Positions 24,958 through 32,985 of a stretch of 64,000 nucleotides of DNA are shown one piece after another (position 1 is the stretch's first letter; the number at the start of each line of letters is the position of its first letter). Position numbers and translations under genes: made by a program. Origin of the DNA: Planctomycetota bacterium (GTDB taxonomy: Bacteria; Planctomycetota; UBA1135; JACQFD01); contig JAEUHX010000087.1 in assembly GCA_016792805.1 (NCBI GenBank), positions 176,655 through 240,654 on the forward strand, read 5' to 3'. Below the pieces are notes generated by a model that did not search any database, was not told where the DNA came from, and saw only the letters and a list, made by a program, of their open reading frames with translations.

Positions 24958-26616
24958 TCAAGGAAGTCCGCTTGCGGAGACTTCACTTCCTCCCGTGGAA
25001 CGGTCTCGCAAGACTTGTGTACGGTTGGCCAACCGCTCGCGAACCAGAGCCTCCACAATCTCCGCCTCCAGCTCGCGGGAGAGGCGCGCGGCGAGATGCG
25101 CGAAGCGGCGGAAGTGGATGGCGGCAGCGTGCGCGGAATCGGCGGTACCGAGCGCGGCGGCGCTTGGGATGTATAGCTTCCACAATTCGAACGCGCGCTC
25201 GGGGAGCGGCTCGGCGAGATCCGCGGCGATCTCGAGGGCGAGTAGCGGATCGCAAGCGTGACCCATGGCCCGCTCGGCGGCTTCCTCGAAACGTCGCTCG
25301 GAGAGCAGCGCCCGCAAGTGATCCTCGATGCGGCCCCCCACGCGCAGTCGCTCAAGGCACTCCTCGCGAGCCTTCGGCCACAGCGGCTCCGACCTCATCG
25401 CATCCCGCAAACGAACAAATAGATCAAAGCTCGGCCGATGCTGGAACCGAGTGAGGTCCACACGCCACGGCGCGCCGCGCCTCTCTCCCGCCGCGGCTCT
25501 TGCTGGCGCCATGTTTACAGCCACCCCGAGCGCACACTCCTGCGCGCGGCGATTCCAGTGGTCCGCCCGCTCCGAGAACCCAAGCCGTCGGCAGGTCTGC
25601 GCGATCTTCTGCATGCGCACGACGGCGAATGCATCGCGAACCATTACGTCGTAGAGCTGCTCTCGATGGGCGTCGGTCTCTGCGATCCTCTCGAGGAATT
25701 GTTCCAATACATCCCTGGCAGCCAAATCGGCTGGGAGCCGCTCAGCACCGACGCTCACCAAATTCCGGCAGCGTGTCGCCGATTGCTCGCGAAGCTGAGC
25801 CCAAATTCTCGTTCCGAACTCCTGCTCCCGGCTCGAGGCTAGATCCCACAGATCCACGAAGCCGCGGCTCTGCGATTGTAAGAAAACTGCATTGATCGCG
25901 ATGTCGCAGGGCTCCGGCAAGTCGGCCTCGAGATCTTGGACGCTTGATGCCAAGGCTCCCCGCATGATGCCCCATGCGAAGCTCTCCGTGCCGCGAGCGT
26001 AGCGATCGAGAAAGCTCACTGTTTCGCGAAGCGCCTCAAGCGCTACCGGTGATGGCACAGCCAACGCGATGGGTGGGAGCTTCGAGACAACTCTGCGAAG
26101 CAGGCCATCAAGAATTTGTTGAAACTCACGAACGCCCTTTGACTGCCGCAAGCCACGGTCGGTCGCAGCCAAGTCCTCGCGCAAGCCGCGCAAGGCCTCC
26201 TCCGTCGGAAGGCCGTCGATCGCCGCCCGCTGAAGTGCAGTGAACGAATCTTCCCTCATAAGTGACACGGGCTCCGCGAGAGCCTCCACCTGCGGACACT
26301 CCGGGTGCTGAGCAAGCCGGCGCGCCTTCAGGATCTGAAGCCACTTTAGGGCTACAGCGATCGCGTGAGAGCACGCCTGTCCAGACCGAGACTCGTGGAG
26401 AGAGCACTCATATCGAAGCTTTGTGCGCCGTGTTATAAATGAAACTTGAGCTAGCGCCGTCGTCTGCCCCACGACTCGACCGACGACCTCCTCTGACGTC
26501 CACCGCTCTACCGCCACGCGACGCTCCGAAACGAGCTGCTGGCCAGCTTCGAAGGCCCCTGATCGCGCCTCGCGCCGAAGACGCGCGCGCGTGAGCGCGC
26601 TGTGAATCGTCAGCAT
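24958..26616 (-). CDS. SWIM zinc-finger protein
   Basis: The 552-residue protein has a SWIM-like finger near its N-terminus: Cys 71, His 74, Cys 82 and His 84 in YECSLHESRSGQACSH, followed by the AVALKW helix. The first pair is C-x2-H rather than the common C-x-C. The rest is helical, repeat-like sequence without an NTPase or nuclease signature. SWIM proteins occur with SNF2 helicases and in MoxR/vWA-type conflict operons, where they bind DNA or protein. It starts 24 bases after the rhamnose aldolase stop, marking the right edge of the island. Confidence 0.8.
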   Translation of the reverse strand: MLTIHSALTRARLRREARSGAFEAGQQLVSERRVAVERWTSEEVVGRVVGQTTALAQVSFITRRTKLRYECSLHESRSGQACSHAIAVALKWLQILKARRLAQHPECPQVEALAEPVSLMREDSFTALQRAAIDGLPTEEALRGLREDLAATDRGLRQSKGVREFQQILDGLLRRVVSKLPPIALAVPSPVALEALRETVSFLDRYARGTESFAWGIMRGALASSVQDLEADLPEPCDIAINAVFLQSQSRGFVDLWDLASSREQEFGTRIWAQLREQSATRCRNLVSVGAERLPADLAARDVLEQFLERIAETDAHREQLYDVMVRDAFAVVRMQKIAQTCRRLGFSERADHWNRRAQECALGVAVNMAPARAAAGERRGAPWRVDLTRFQHRPSFDLFVRLRDAMRSEPLWPKAREECLERLRVGGRIEDHLRALLSERRFEEAAERAMGHACDPLLALEIAADLAEPLPERAFELWKLYIPSAAALGTADSAHAAAIHFRRFAHLAARLSRELEAEIVEALVRERLANRTQVLRDRSTGGSEVSASGLP

Positions 26617-26640
26617 GGGGGGCAGCTAGCGGGGAAGGGC

Positions 26641-28731
26641 TTACCTCGGAAACGCCGTCACATTTCCGGCGTCCACGTTCAGGATGTTGCCTGTGGACTT
26701 CGCCGAGAGGTCGGAGGCGAAGAAGGCGACGGCCTCGGCGACGTCCTCGGGGAAGACGTTGCGCTGGAGGAGGCTGCGCTTTCTGTAGTGTTCCTCGAGC
26801 TGCTCCTCGCCGACGCCGTAGGCCGCCGCACGCTCGGTGCGCCATGTGCCAGCCCAGATGCGCGAGCCGCGCAGGACGGCATCGGGATTGACCACATTGG
26901 CGCGAATGCCGAGCGGCGCCCCTTCGAGCGCGATGCACCGCGCGAGGTGGAGCTCCGCCGACTTGGCCGTGTTGTAGGCCGACGCCTGCGCCGACGCCGC
27001 GAGCGCATTCTTACTTCCCACAAAAACGATGGAGCCGCCGACTCCTTGCGCTTTCATCACTCGGAAGCCCTCGCGCGCCGCGAGGAAATAGCCCGTGGCC
27101 AGCACGTTCCAATTGCGATTCCACAAATCGAGCGACGTCTCGTCGAAGGGGGCCGCGCTCGCGAGCCCCGCGTTACACACCACAATATCGACGCCGCCAT
27201 ACTCGAGCACCGCGCGTTCCATCGCCGCGCGCACGGCTGCCTCCGAAGTCACATCAGTCATCGCCGTGCGCACGCGATCTTTGCCATGGCGCGCGACGAG
27301 GTCGGCCGCGGTCGCGAGCAGCGCCGCTTCATCGATGTCGAGCGCCACCACGCTCGCGCCGTCGGCCAGCAGCCGCTCACAGGTGGCGCGTCCAATTCCG
27401 CCCGCCGCGCCCGTGACGACAGCCGCGCGCCCCTCCAGCGCCTTCGCCGGCGGCATCCGATTCAGCTTCGCCTCCTCCAAAGGCCAATATTCGATGTCGA
27501 AGGCCTCCTGCTCCGCCAAGCCCACATATTCGCTCACGGCCGTTGCGCCGCGCATCACGCGGATCGCGTTGCCATAGAACTCCCCGGCCACGCGCGCCGT
27601 GGCTTTGTCTTTCGCAAAAGTGAACATGCCGACGCCGGGCACCAGCACGACCACCGGGCTCGCGTCGCGCATGGCAGGCGAGATCGGCCGGCGACAACGT
27701 TGATAATAGGCAGCGTAGTCGGCCCGGTACGCATCCACGGCGGCCCCCGCCCGCTCGAGCACCGACGAGGGCGACTGCGCCGAAGGATCGCACTCGAGCA
27801 CGAGCGGCCGAATCTTGGTTCTCAAAAAATGGTCGGGGCACGACGTGCCGAGCGCAGCCAGCTCGCGCATGCGCGCCGAATTCACAAAAGTGAGCGTCTC
27901 CTCGCTGTCGTCGAAATGGGCGAGCTTGCGCATCTCGCGCGACACGAGCCCGCGAAGCCCCGGCAAAAGCCCCACAGCCCACGCGCGCCGCGCCGGCGCC
28001 TCGAGCGCCGCTCGCGCTGCGCCGCCGAACACCGCCTTCGGAGCGCGCTCCCGCAAAAACGCGTCGGCTTTGCGGATCACGGCCAGCGTGTGGCGATAGC
28101 ACTCTTCCGACGTGGCGCCCCACGTAAACAATCCGTGCCCGCCGAGCACGACGCCGCGAAGCGCCGGCCGCTTCTTACAGATGTCGGCAAGCCGCATAGC
28201 GAGCTCGAACCCAGGGCGTAGCCACGGAAGCCAGCCGATCTCCTCTCCATACACTTCGCGCACGAGCCGCTCGCCGTCGCGCGCCGCCGCGAGCGCGATC
28301 ACCGCGTCGGGATGCATGTGGTCGACGTGCGCGTGCGGGATGAACGCGTGCAGCGGCGTGTCGATGCTGGCCGCGCGCGGGTTCAGGTTATAAGTGCAAT
28401 GCTGCAGATAGCCCACCATCTCGTCCTCGTGCGCGTGCCCGCGATAGCGCGCGCGCAGCCCGAGCACGCGGTCGAGGTGGAGCGTCGCGAAGCCGTCGAG
28501 CTTCATGGAGCCGAGGTCGCCGCCGGAACCCTTTACCCACAAAACCGTCGTCGGCTCGCCCGTGAGCGGGTCGGCGGCCGGCAGCTTCGCCGATGTGTTG
28601 CCTCCGGCATAATTGGTCACCGCGAGATCGGCTCCGAGGAGGTTCGAGCGATAGAGGAGAAGTTGCTCCGGCGAGAAGCCGGCGCAGGCGGCGGCGCTCC
28701 AGCGGTCGGCGAGGGCGAGTTCGTTCGGCAT
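26641..28731 (-). CDS. rhaD: Bifunctional rhamnulose-1-phosphate aldolase / alcohol dehydrogenase
   Basis: The family start is ATG 28731 (MPNELALADRWS); the frame stays open upstream but is not protein-like. The 696-residue protein joins a class II aldolase domain (residues about 1-400; zinc-binding HAFIPHAHVDHMHPD and GHGLFTWG) to a short-chain dehydrogenase (about 430-696; VTGAAGGIGRA, NAGLAS, catalytic YNTAK). It splits L-rhamnulose 1-phosphate to dihydroxyacetone phosphate and lactaldehyde, and probably oxidises or reduces the lactaldehyde. It replaces separate RhaD and dehydrogenase genes in many non-enteric bacteria. Confidence 0.92.
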   Translation of the reverse strand: MPNELALADRWSAAACAGFSPEQLLLYRSNLLGADLAVTNYAGGNTSAKLPAADPLTGEPTTVLWVKGSGGDLGSMKLDGFATLHLDRVLGLRARYRGHAHEDEMVGYLQHCTYNLNPRAASIDTPLHAFIPHAHVDHMHPDAVIALAAARDGERLVREVYGEEIGWLPWLRPGFELAMRLADICKKRPALRGVVLGGHGLFTWGATSEECYRHTLAVIRKADAFLRERAPKAVFGGAARAALEAPARRAWAVGLLPGLRGLVSREMRKLAHFDDSEETLTFVNSARMRELAALGTSCPDHFLRTKIRPLVLECDPSAQSPSSVLERAGAAVDAYRADYAAYYQRCRRPISPAMRDASPVVVLVPGVGMFTFAKDKATARVAGEFYGNAIRVMRGATAVSEYVGLAEQEAFDIEYWPLEEAKLNRMPPAKALEGRAAVVTGAAGGIGRATCERLLADGASVVALDIDEAALLATAADLVARHGKDRVRTAMTDVTSEAAVRAAMERAVLEYGGVDIVVCNAGLASAAPFDETSLDLWNRNWNVLATGYFLAAREGFRVMKAQGVGGSIVFVGSKNALAASAQASAYNTAKSAELHLARCIALEGAPLGIRANVVNPDAVLRGSRIWAGTWRTERAAAYGVGEEQLEEHYRKRSLLQRNVFPEDVAEAVAFFASDLSAKSTGNILNVDAGNVTAFPR

Positions 28732-28815
28732 GGCAGGGCGCAGAGGGTAGCGCGGCGGCGCCCCGGGGGCAGAATTCGGGACCACGGCGCACCCCGGCGT
28801 GGTTCTTGACCGGCG

Positions 28816-29397
28816 ATGCGAGCGCAAGCCCAGACCATGCCCCTCACGACGGCCGCGCAGGCCCCGGCGGACGCCCCTGAGGCCGCCCTGCTGGAGCGAG
28901 CCCGGACCGACCGAGAAGCCTTCGGCGCGATCTACCGCGCGCACGCGCCCGCGGTGCTCGGCTACCTGCGCCGGCGGACGCGCTGCGCCGCCGCCGCGGA
29001 GGACCTCCTGGCGGAGACCTTCCTGCGGGCGCTGGCGGCGATCCCGCATTTTCGGTCGCAGGGCGTGCCGCTGCGCGCGTGGCTGTATCGAATCGCCACC
29101 AATCTCGCGAACACGTGGGTGCGCCGGCAGCGCGTGCGAAGAGCACTTTTCCTGCCGGTCGGCGACGAGGCGCTCAAGTCGGCGGCGGTCGACGGCAGCG
29201 CGCCCTCGGACGACGGCGCCGTGCGTCGCGCACTCGCCAAGCTTTCGGCGGCCGACCAGGCCGTCCTCATCCTGCGATTTGTTGAGGAACTCAACATTGA
29301 GGAGGCCGCGCAAGTGCTCGGCCTCCCACCCGGAACTGTGCAGTCTCGAACAGCCCGCGCGCGCGAGCGGCTGAAACAACTTCTACTACGGAGCTAG
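28816..29397 (+). CDS. ECF-type RNA polymerase sigma factor
   Basis: This 193-residue protein (or 186 from the ATG at 28837) has region 2 (AFGAIYRAHAPAVLGYL, then AEDLLAETFLRAL with the RAWLYRIATN core) and region 4 (LSAADQAVLILRFVEELNIEEAAQVLGLPPGTVQSRTARARERL). The downstream gene, three bases on, is a one-helix membrane protein, the usual place of an anti-sigma factor. The gene is divergent from rhaD with 84 bases between. What it controls is not evident. Confidence 0.92.
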   Translation: MRAQAQTMPLTTAAQAPADAPEAALLERARTDREAFGAIYRAHAPAVLGYLRRRTRCAAAAEDLLAETFLRALAAIPHFRSQGVPLRAWLYRIATNLANTWVRRQRVRRALFLPVGDEALKSAAVDGSAPSDDGAVRRALAKLSAADQAVLILRFVEELNIEEAAQVLGLPPGTVQSRTARARERLKQLLLRS

Positions 29398-29400
29398 AAC

Positions 29401-29760
29401 ATGAGCGACCCGATCGAAAACGAGCTGAAGCGACAGATGCGTGCGGACGGCGGCGACGCGCCCGAAGGTGCGAAACGCCTGGAAGGACGCGTGTGGGGAG
29501 AGATGGAGGAACGGCGCTCGCGCCGACGCGGGCTGAAGCGCGGCGCGCTGATCGCGGGCGCGTTCCTGCTGGTGGGCGGGATCACGTTCGCGACGGTGTC
29601 GCCGTCGGCAAGGGCAGCGAGCAAGGATGTGCTGCATGACGTACACGAGTTTCTATATGAACTCTCCGGATGGATTTTCGGGGATGCTCATCCGCGCGCG
29701 GTGCCGCGAGGGCACGAGCATGAGTTACGGCCTCAGTCGGCGCCGGAAGAAGTGAAGTAG
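29401..29760 (+). CDS. Single-helix membrane protein, possible anti-sigma factor
   Basis: The 119-residue protein has a charged cytoplasmic N-terminus (residues 1-43), one membrane helix (about 45-64) and an outer tail rich in His and acidic residues. Its start lies three bases after the sigma gene stop, so it is co-transcribed and probably controls the sigma factor. No zinc-binding ZAS motif (HxxxCxxC) is present, so it is not a typical zinc anti-sigma. Confidence 0.65.
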   Translation: MSDPIENELKRQMRADGGDAPEGAKRLEGRVWGEMEERRSRRRGLKRGALIAGAFLLVGGITFATVSPSARAASKDVLHDVHEFLYELSGWIFGDAHPRAVPRGHEHELRPQSAPEEVK

Positions 29761-29827
29761 ACGCGGCTTGCCGAGGCCTCGTCCGATGACCCGAGCAAGA
29801 GTTGAAATTCGGCGGGCAGCAAGTGAG

Positions 29828-29988
29828 ATGGGCGTGGGTCGGTCTTGGCGCGGCGAGTTCCGCAGATGCGAGGCCATGGCGCGCGGGGAATCCGACACGG
29901 CGCGAAGCGCCGGTCGGATTCCCCGCAGCCGATGAGCCGCCGAGCATCGAGGACTGTCCGCTGCCGAGCCAAGACCGACCACGCCCAT
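29828..29988. repeat. Nested inverted repeat, about 160 bases (REP/MITE-like)
   Basis: The outer arms are 29828-29849 (atgggcgtgggtcggtcttg...) and 29968-29988, complementary except for one extra G. Inside lies a near-perfect hairpin: arm gcggggaatccgac (29883-29896), an inner cggcgc-gaa-gcgccg stem, and the matching arm 29913-29926. The outer-arm sequence occurs again at 63876-63895. No transposase is encoded. A small non-autonomous or REP-type element is the best reading. Confidence 0.85.
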
Positions 29989-30034
29989 TCATGAGAGCGC
30001 ACCTATAAGTTCAACTGTCCGACGCTCTCATCGT

Positions 30035-30053
30035 GTGCGCAAGCCCCGCGCAC
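30035..30053. repeat. Short hairpin sharing sequence with the 63.9-kb repeat
   Basis: The sequence gtgcgc-aagcccc-gcgcac is a 6-bp stem hairpin. Its gcaagccccgcgc core is the complement of part of the hairpin at 63943-63962. It lies just past the 3' end of the transporter gene and could be part of the same repeat family or a weak terminator. Confidence 0.5.
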
Positions 30054-30074
30054 ATGATCCGACATTCGGCACTC

Positions 30075-32060
30075 TCAAAAATCGAACTGGTCAATATTCG
30101 ATTTGTCGAATCGGAAGGGCTTGCCCAGCAGGATCTCGGATCCGCGAACTTCCAGCGTGCCGAGCCGTCCGCCGTCCAGCGAAGCGGCTCCGCTGCGAAG
30201 CTCTCCGGCTTTCAGCTTCACCGCGGCGCGTACCGTCAGGTATCCCAGATCCACAGTATTCCAAAGCACGATGCTCTCAACAATTCCCTCGTGCACATAT
30301 CCGCGGCAGAGGCTCGGCACCGAGAGCCCGATCACCTTTGCCGCGCTCCCCTCCTGCTTCACCGCCTCCGCCGACCCCGGCACCGCGGCCGCGGCAATCG
30401 TGCAGACCAGCCGAACGTCCGGATAGGCGCGCAACAAATTGCGCGTCTCCGTCAGAGCCTTCTCCCGCACGCCGTCGCTCGGCCGAACCACCACAATTTC
30501 CACGCCGGGATGGGCTGCCGCGAGCCGTGCGCGCAGCGCCGCAATCCACTCATTCTGGTTCGCCGCCGTGAGCGTCGCCGTCACGATCGCCATCTTTCCC
30601 TTTCCGCCGAGCACGCGTGCCGCTTCATCCGCGAGCGCCTGCCCGATTCCCTCCGGCGTCGCCTGATTCACCACAAAATCGCGCGCCTCGGGCTCCGCGT
30701 CCGCGTCCCACGTCAACACCGGAATGCCCCGCGAGCGCGCCTTCCGCAGCACCGTCGACAGGGAGCCGCGATTCTCCACGCTGGCCGCGATCACATCGAC
30801 GCCGCGCGTGATCCACGACTCCACAACCTCGTTCTGCTTCGCAGCATCCGTATCGTTGGGACCTTCCCACAAAAGCTCGACGCCGAGCTCGTCGGCCGCC
30901 GCCTGTGCCCCCTTCCGGCACGACGCAAAGTAAGGGTCACTCTTGTTCTTCGGCATCATCGCCACGACCACCTTCTTCGGCGGCACGCGACCGGCCTCGC
31001 CACGCGACTCCATCAGCGTGCGCACGAGCCAAGTGTTCGTTCCTGCCACAAGAAGCGCCCCGGCCAAGATCGCCGCGACCAGCACTGCTAATTGAGAGTT
31101 TCGCATTTCAGGTTCGTCCGAGAGAGTCTGGGAGTTGGCGGCCGCAGGCGATTCACGCCGCCCGAGCAGCACCGATGCGACGAGCACGGCGCCAAGGAGG
31201 ATCGACGCGAGCTCCGTCGGGAATCCGGCCAGCGCCGTGCCATTTTGTAAGATTGCAATAGCCGCAAGCGAGAGCGCTGTGCCGCCGAGCGTGCCCGCGC
31301 CGCCCGACACGGCCGTGCCGCCGAGCAGCGCCACCGTGATGGCCGCCAGCTCATAGCCGGTCCCCATGTCGGCCTTGGCCTGCCCGACGTGGGCTGCCGC
31401 CAGCACGCCAGCAACGCCCGCGGCGAGTCCGCTCCATCCATACACTTCGAGGAGCGTTCTGTGCACCGGGACGCCCGCCAGCCGCGCCGCCTCCGGAGCG
31501 TAGCCGACCGCCGTGAGCCGCCGCCCGAAGGCACAGCGATGGACCGCTACGGCGCCTGCACCGAACGCAACCGCCAGCACCGCCAGCTGAGGCGGCGCGC
31601 CGAGCAACCCGAAGCCCTGCCCGAGAGCGAGGAGCGGCTGTGGGAACTTCGTATACACCACATATCCGCCCGTCGCGCCCTCCGCCAAGCCGCGGAAAAG
31701 TGCCATCGTGGCGAGCGTCGCCACGAGCGGTGGAATGTGCATTCTCGCGATCAAGAGGCCATTCACACATCCGCACACAATCCCGACGCCCATGCCCGCA
31801 CCAGCCGCGACGGGCCATGGCCACCCGCGTTCGCAGAGCGCACCCACAGAAACAGCTGCGAGCCCGAGCGTGGAGCCAACCGAGAGGTCGATCCCGCCGC
31901 TCTTCATCACAAAGGTCATCGCAACGGCGAGGCAGCCGAGCTCCGCGCTCGAGCGCACGAGCTCGCGCGCGTTATCTATAGATAGGAATCGCTCGGCGAG
32001 AATTGCGAAGAGCACGACTTCGGCTGCGATCACCCACAAAAGCCCGAGCCGCTCACGCAT
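30075..32060 (-). CDS. ABC sugar permease fused to its substrate-binding protein
   Basis: From ATG 32060 (MRERLGLLWVIAAE) the 661-residue product has an RbsC/RhaQ-type permease of about nine helices (residues 1-315), a linker, a further helix (about 323-345) and a periplasmic sugar-binding domain (about 355-661) of the ribose/rhamnose type (AMMPKNKSDPYFASCRKGAQAAADE, GVDVIAASVENRG, WDADAE). There is no stop or frame break between the two parts. An internal ATG (31106, MRNSQL) could start a free binding protein. It overlaps the upstream permease gene by eight bases. Context suggests L-rhamnose as substrate. Confidence 0.85.
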   Translation of the reverse strand: MRERLGLLWVIAAEVVLFAILAERFLSIDNARELVRSSAELGCLAVAMTFVMKSGGIDLSVGSTLGLAAVSVGALCERGWPWPVAAGAGMGVGIVCGCVNGLLIARMHIPPLVATLATMALFRGLAEGATGGYVVYTKFPQPLLALGQGFGLLGAPPQLAVLAVAFGAGAVAVHRCAFGRRLTAVGYAPEAARLAGVPVHRTLLEVYGWSGLAAGVAGVLAAAHVGQAKADMGTGYELAAITVALLGGTAVSGGAGTLGGTALSLAAIAILQNGTALAGFPTELASILLGAVLVASVLLGRRESPAAANSQTLSDEPEMRNSQLAVLVAAILAGALLVAGTNTWLVRTLMESRGEAGRVPPKKVVVAMMPKNKSDPYFASCRKGAQAAADELGVELLWEGPNDTDAAKQNEVVESWITRGVDVIAASVENRGSLSTVLRKARSRGIPVLTWDADAEPEARDFVVNQATPEGIGQALADEAARVLGGKGKMAIVTATLTAANQNEWIAALRARLAAAHPGVEIVVVRPSDGVREKALTETRNLLRAYPDVRLVCTIAAAAVPGSAEAVKQEGSAAKVIGLSVPSLCRGYVHEGIVESIVLWNTVDLGYLTVRAAVKLKAGELRSGAASLDGGRLGTLEVRGSEILLGKPFRFDKSNIDQFDF

Positions 32061-32985
32061 GGGTGACCGCCTCCTTCGGCGAAGCCACGCGCTCGCCTGC
32101 CACGGCCACCAGCAGAATCGCCCCTTGGAGCGCGCGCTCCCATGCGGGCTCCAAGTGCAGATACACAAATGTTGCACCGACGAGACGCAGCAGAGCCGCA
32201 CCCAGGAGCGTGCGCAGCACGGCGCGGCCCGATCGCACCGAGGTCGCGCCCCCGAGGGCGACGGCCGCGATCGCGTCGAGCTCCAGGCCGATTCCCGTCT
32301 CGATCTCGACGGCGGGATAGCGGGGGAACGATGCGAGCGACGCGAGTGCGACGAGCGCACCCGCGATCATAAATACGAGAGCTGTCGTGCGCGCCGGCCG
32401 GACTCCAAGCAGCACGGCCGCCGCCGGCACTTCTCCGAGAGCCAATACTTTTCGGCCGGCGGCCGTGCGCACAAAAAAACCTGCGAGCGCCAGCGTCGCG
32501 AAGATCATGATTCCAAGAATGACGGCTTGGCCGCCAGCCTGCCCGAGCCCGTACCACTGAAAGCTCGAAGGCAACTCTTGGATCCACTGTCCGCCGCTTC
32601 CCCAGCGCAGCGCCCCGCGCAGGATCGCCATCGATGCGAGCGTGGCGAGAATGGACGGCACGCGCAGCGCGCCGACGAGCGCGCCCTGCGCGGCGCCCAC
32701 CCCAACGCCGGCCGCGAGCACCGCCGCGGCGACGGCCGGCCACGGAGCGCCGGATCGCGCGCAGAGTCCACAGATTACGCCGCATACCGCATAGAGCGCG
32801 CCGACGGAGACGTCGATGTGGCCCGCCATCAGCACGGCGCAGGCCGCCAGCGCGGCCAGCACCGGCCCGGCGGAATCGCTCGCCAGATTCCACAGATTTC
32901 CGAATGCAAAGAATCCCGGTGCTGCAATTCCGAGCAGCACCGCGAGTGCGGCCATGGTCGCCGCGAGGGCGAGCTCTCGCTTCAC
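32053..32985 (-). CDS. ABC sugar transporter permease
   Basis: A GTG start at 32985 overlaps the ATPase stop (GTGA), giving a 310-residue protein of about eight to ten helices with the branched permease motifs GHIDVSVGALYAVCG and VALGGATS. It is a monosaccharide importer permease of the RbsC class. Together with the fused protein downstream it makes a heterodimeric pore, as in RhaP/RhaQ systems. Confidence 0.88.
   Translation of the reverse strand: MKRELALAATMAALAVLLGIAAPGFFAFGNLWNLASDSAGPVLAALAACAVLMAGHIDVSVGALYAVCGVICGLCARSGAPWPAVAAAVLAAGVGVGAAQGALVGALRVPSILATLASMAILRGALRWGSGGQWIQELPSSFQWYGLGQAGGQAVILGIMIFATLALAGFFVRTAAGRKVLALGEVPAAAVLLGVRPARTTALVFMIAGALVALASLASFPRYPAVEIETGIGLELDAIAAVALGGATSVRSGRAVLRTLLGAALLRLVGATFVYLHLEPAWERALQGAILLVAVAGERVASPKEAVTHA

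Larger units (their letters stand above)
29761..30074. other. Gene-free region holding a large nested palindrome
   Basis: These 314 bases between the anti-sigma candidate and the fused transporter gene contain no convincing frame. They are dominated by the inverted repeat element at 29828-29988 and a smaller hairpin at 30035-30053. Confidence 0.6.

Noticed and set aside
26602..28221. 539-residue plus-strand frame opposite the rhamnose aldolase
   Set aside because: Arg/His-rich antisense frame without known domains; the minus-strand aldolase/dehydrogenase is unambiguous.
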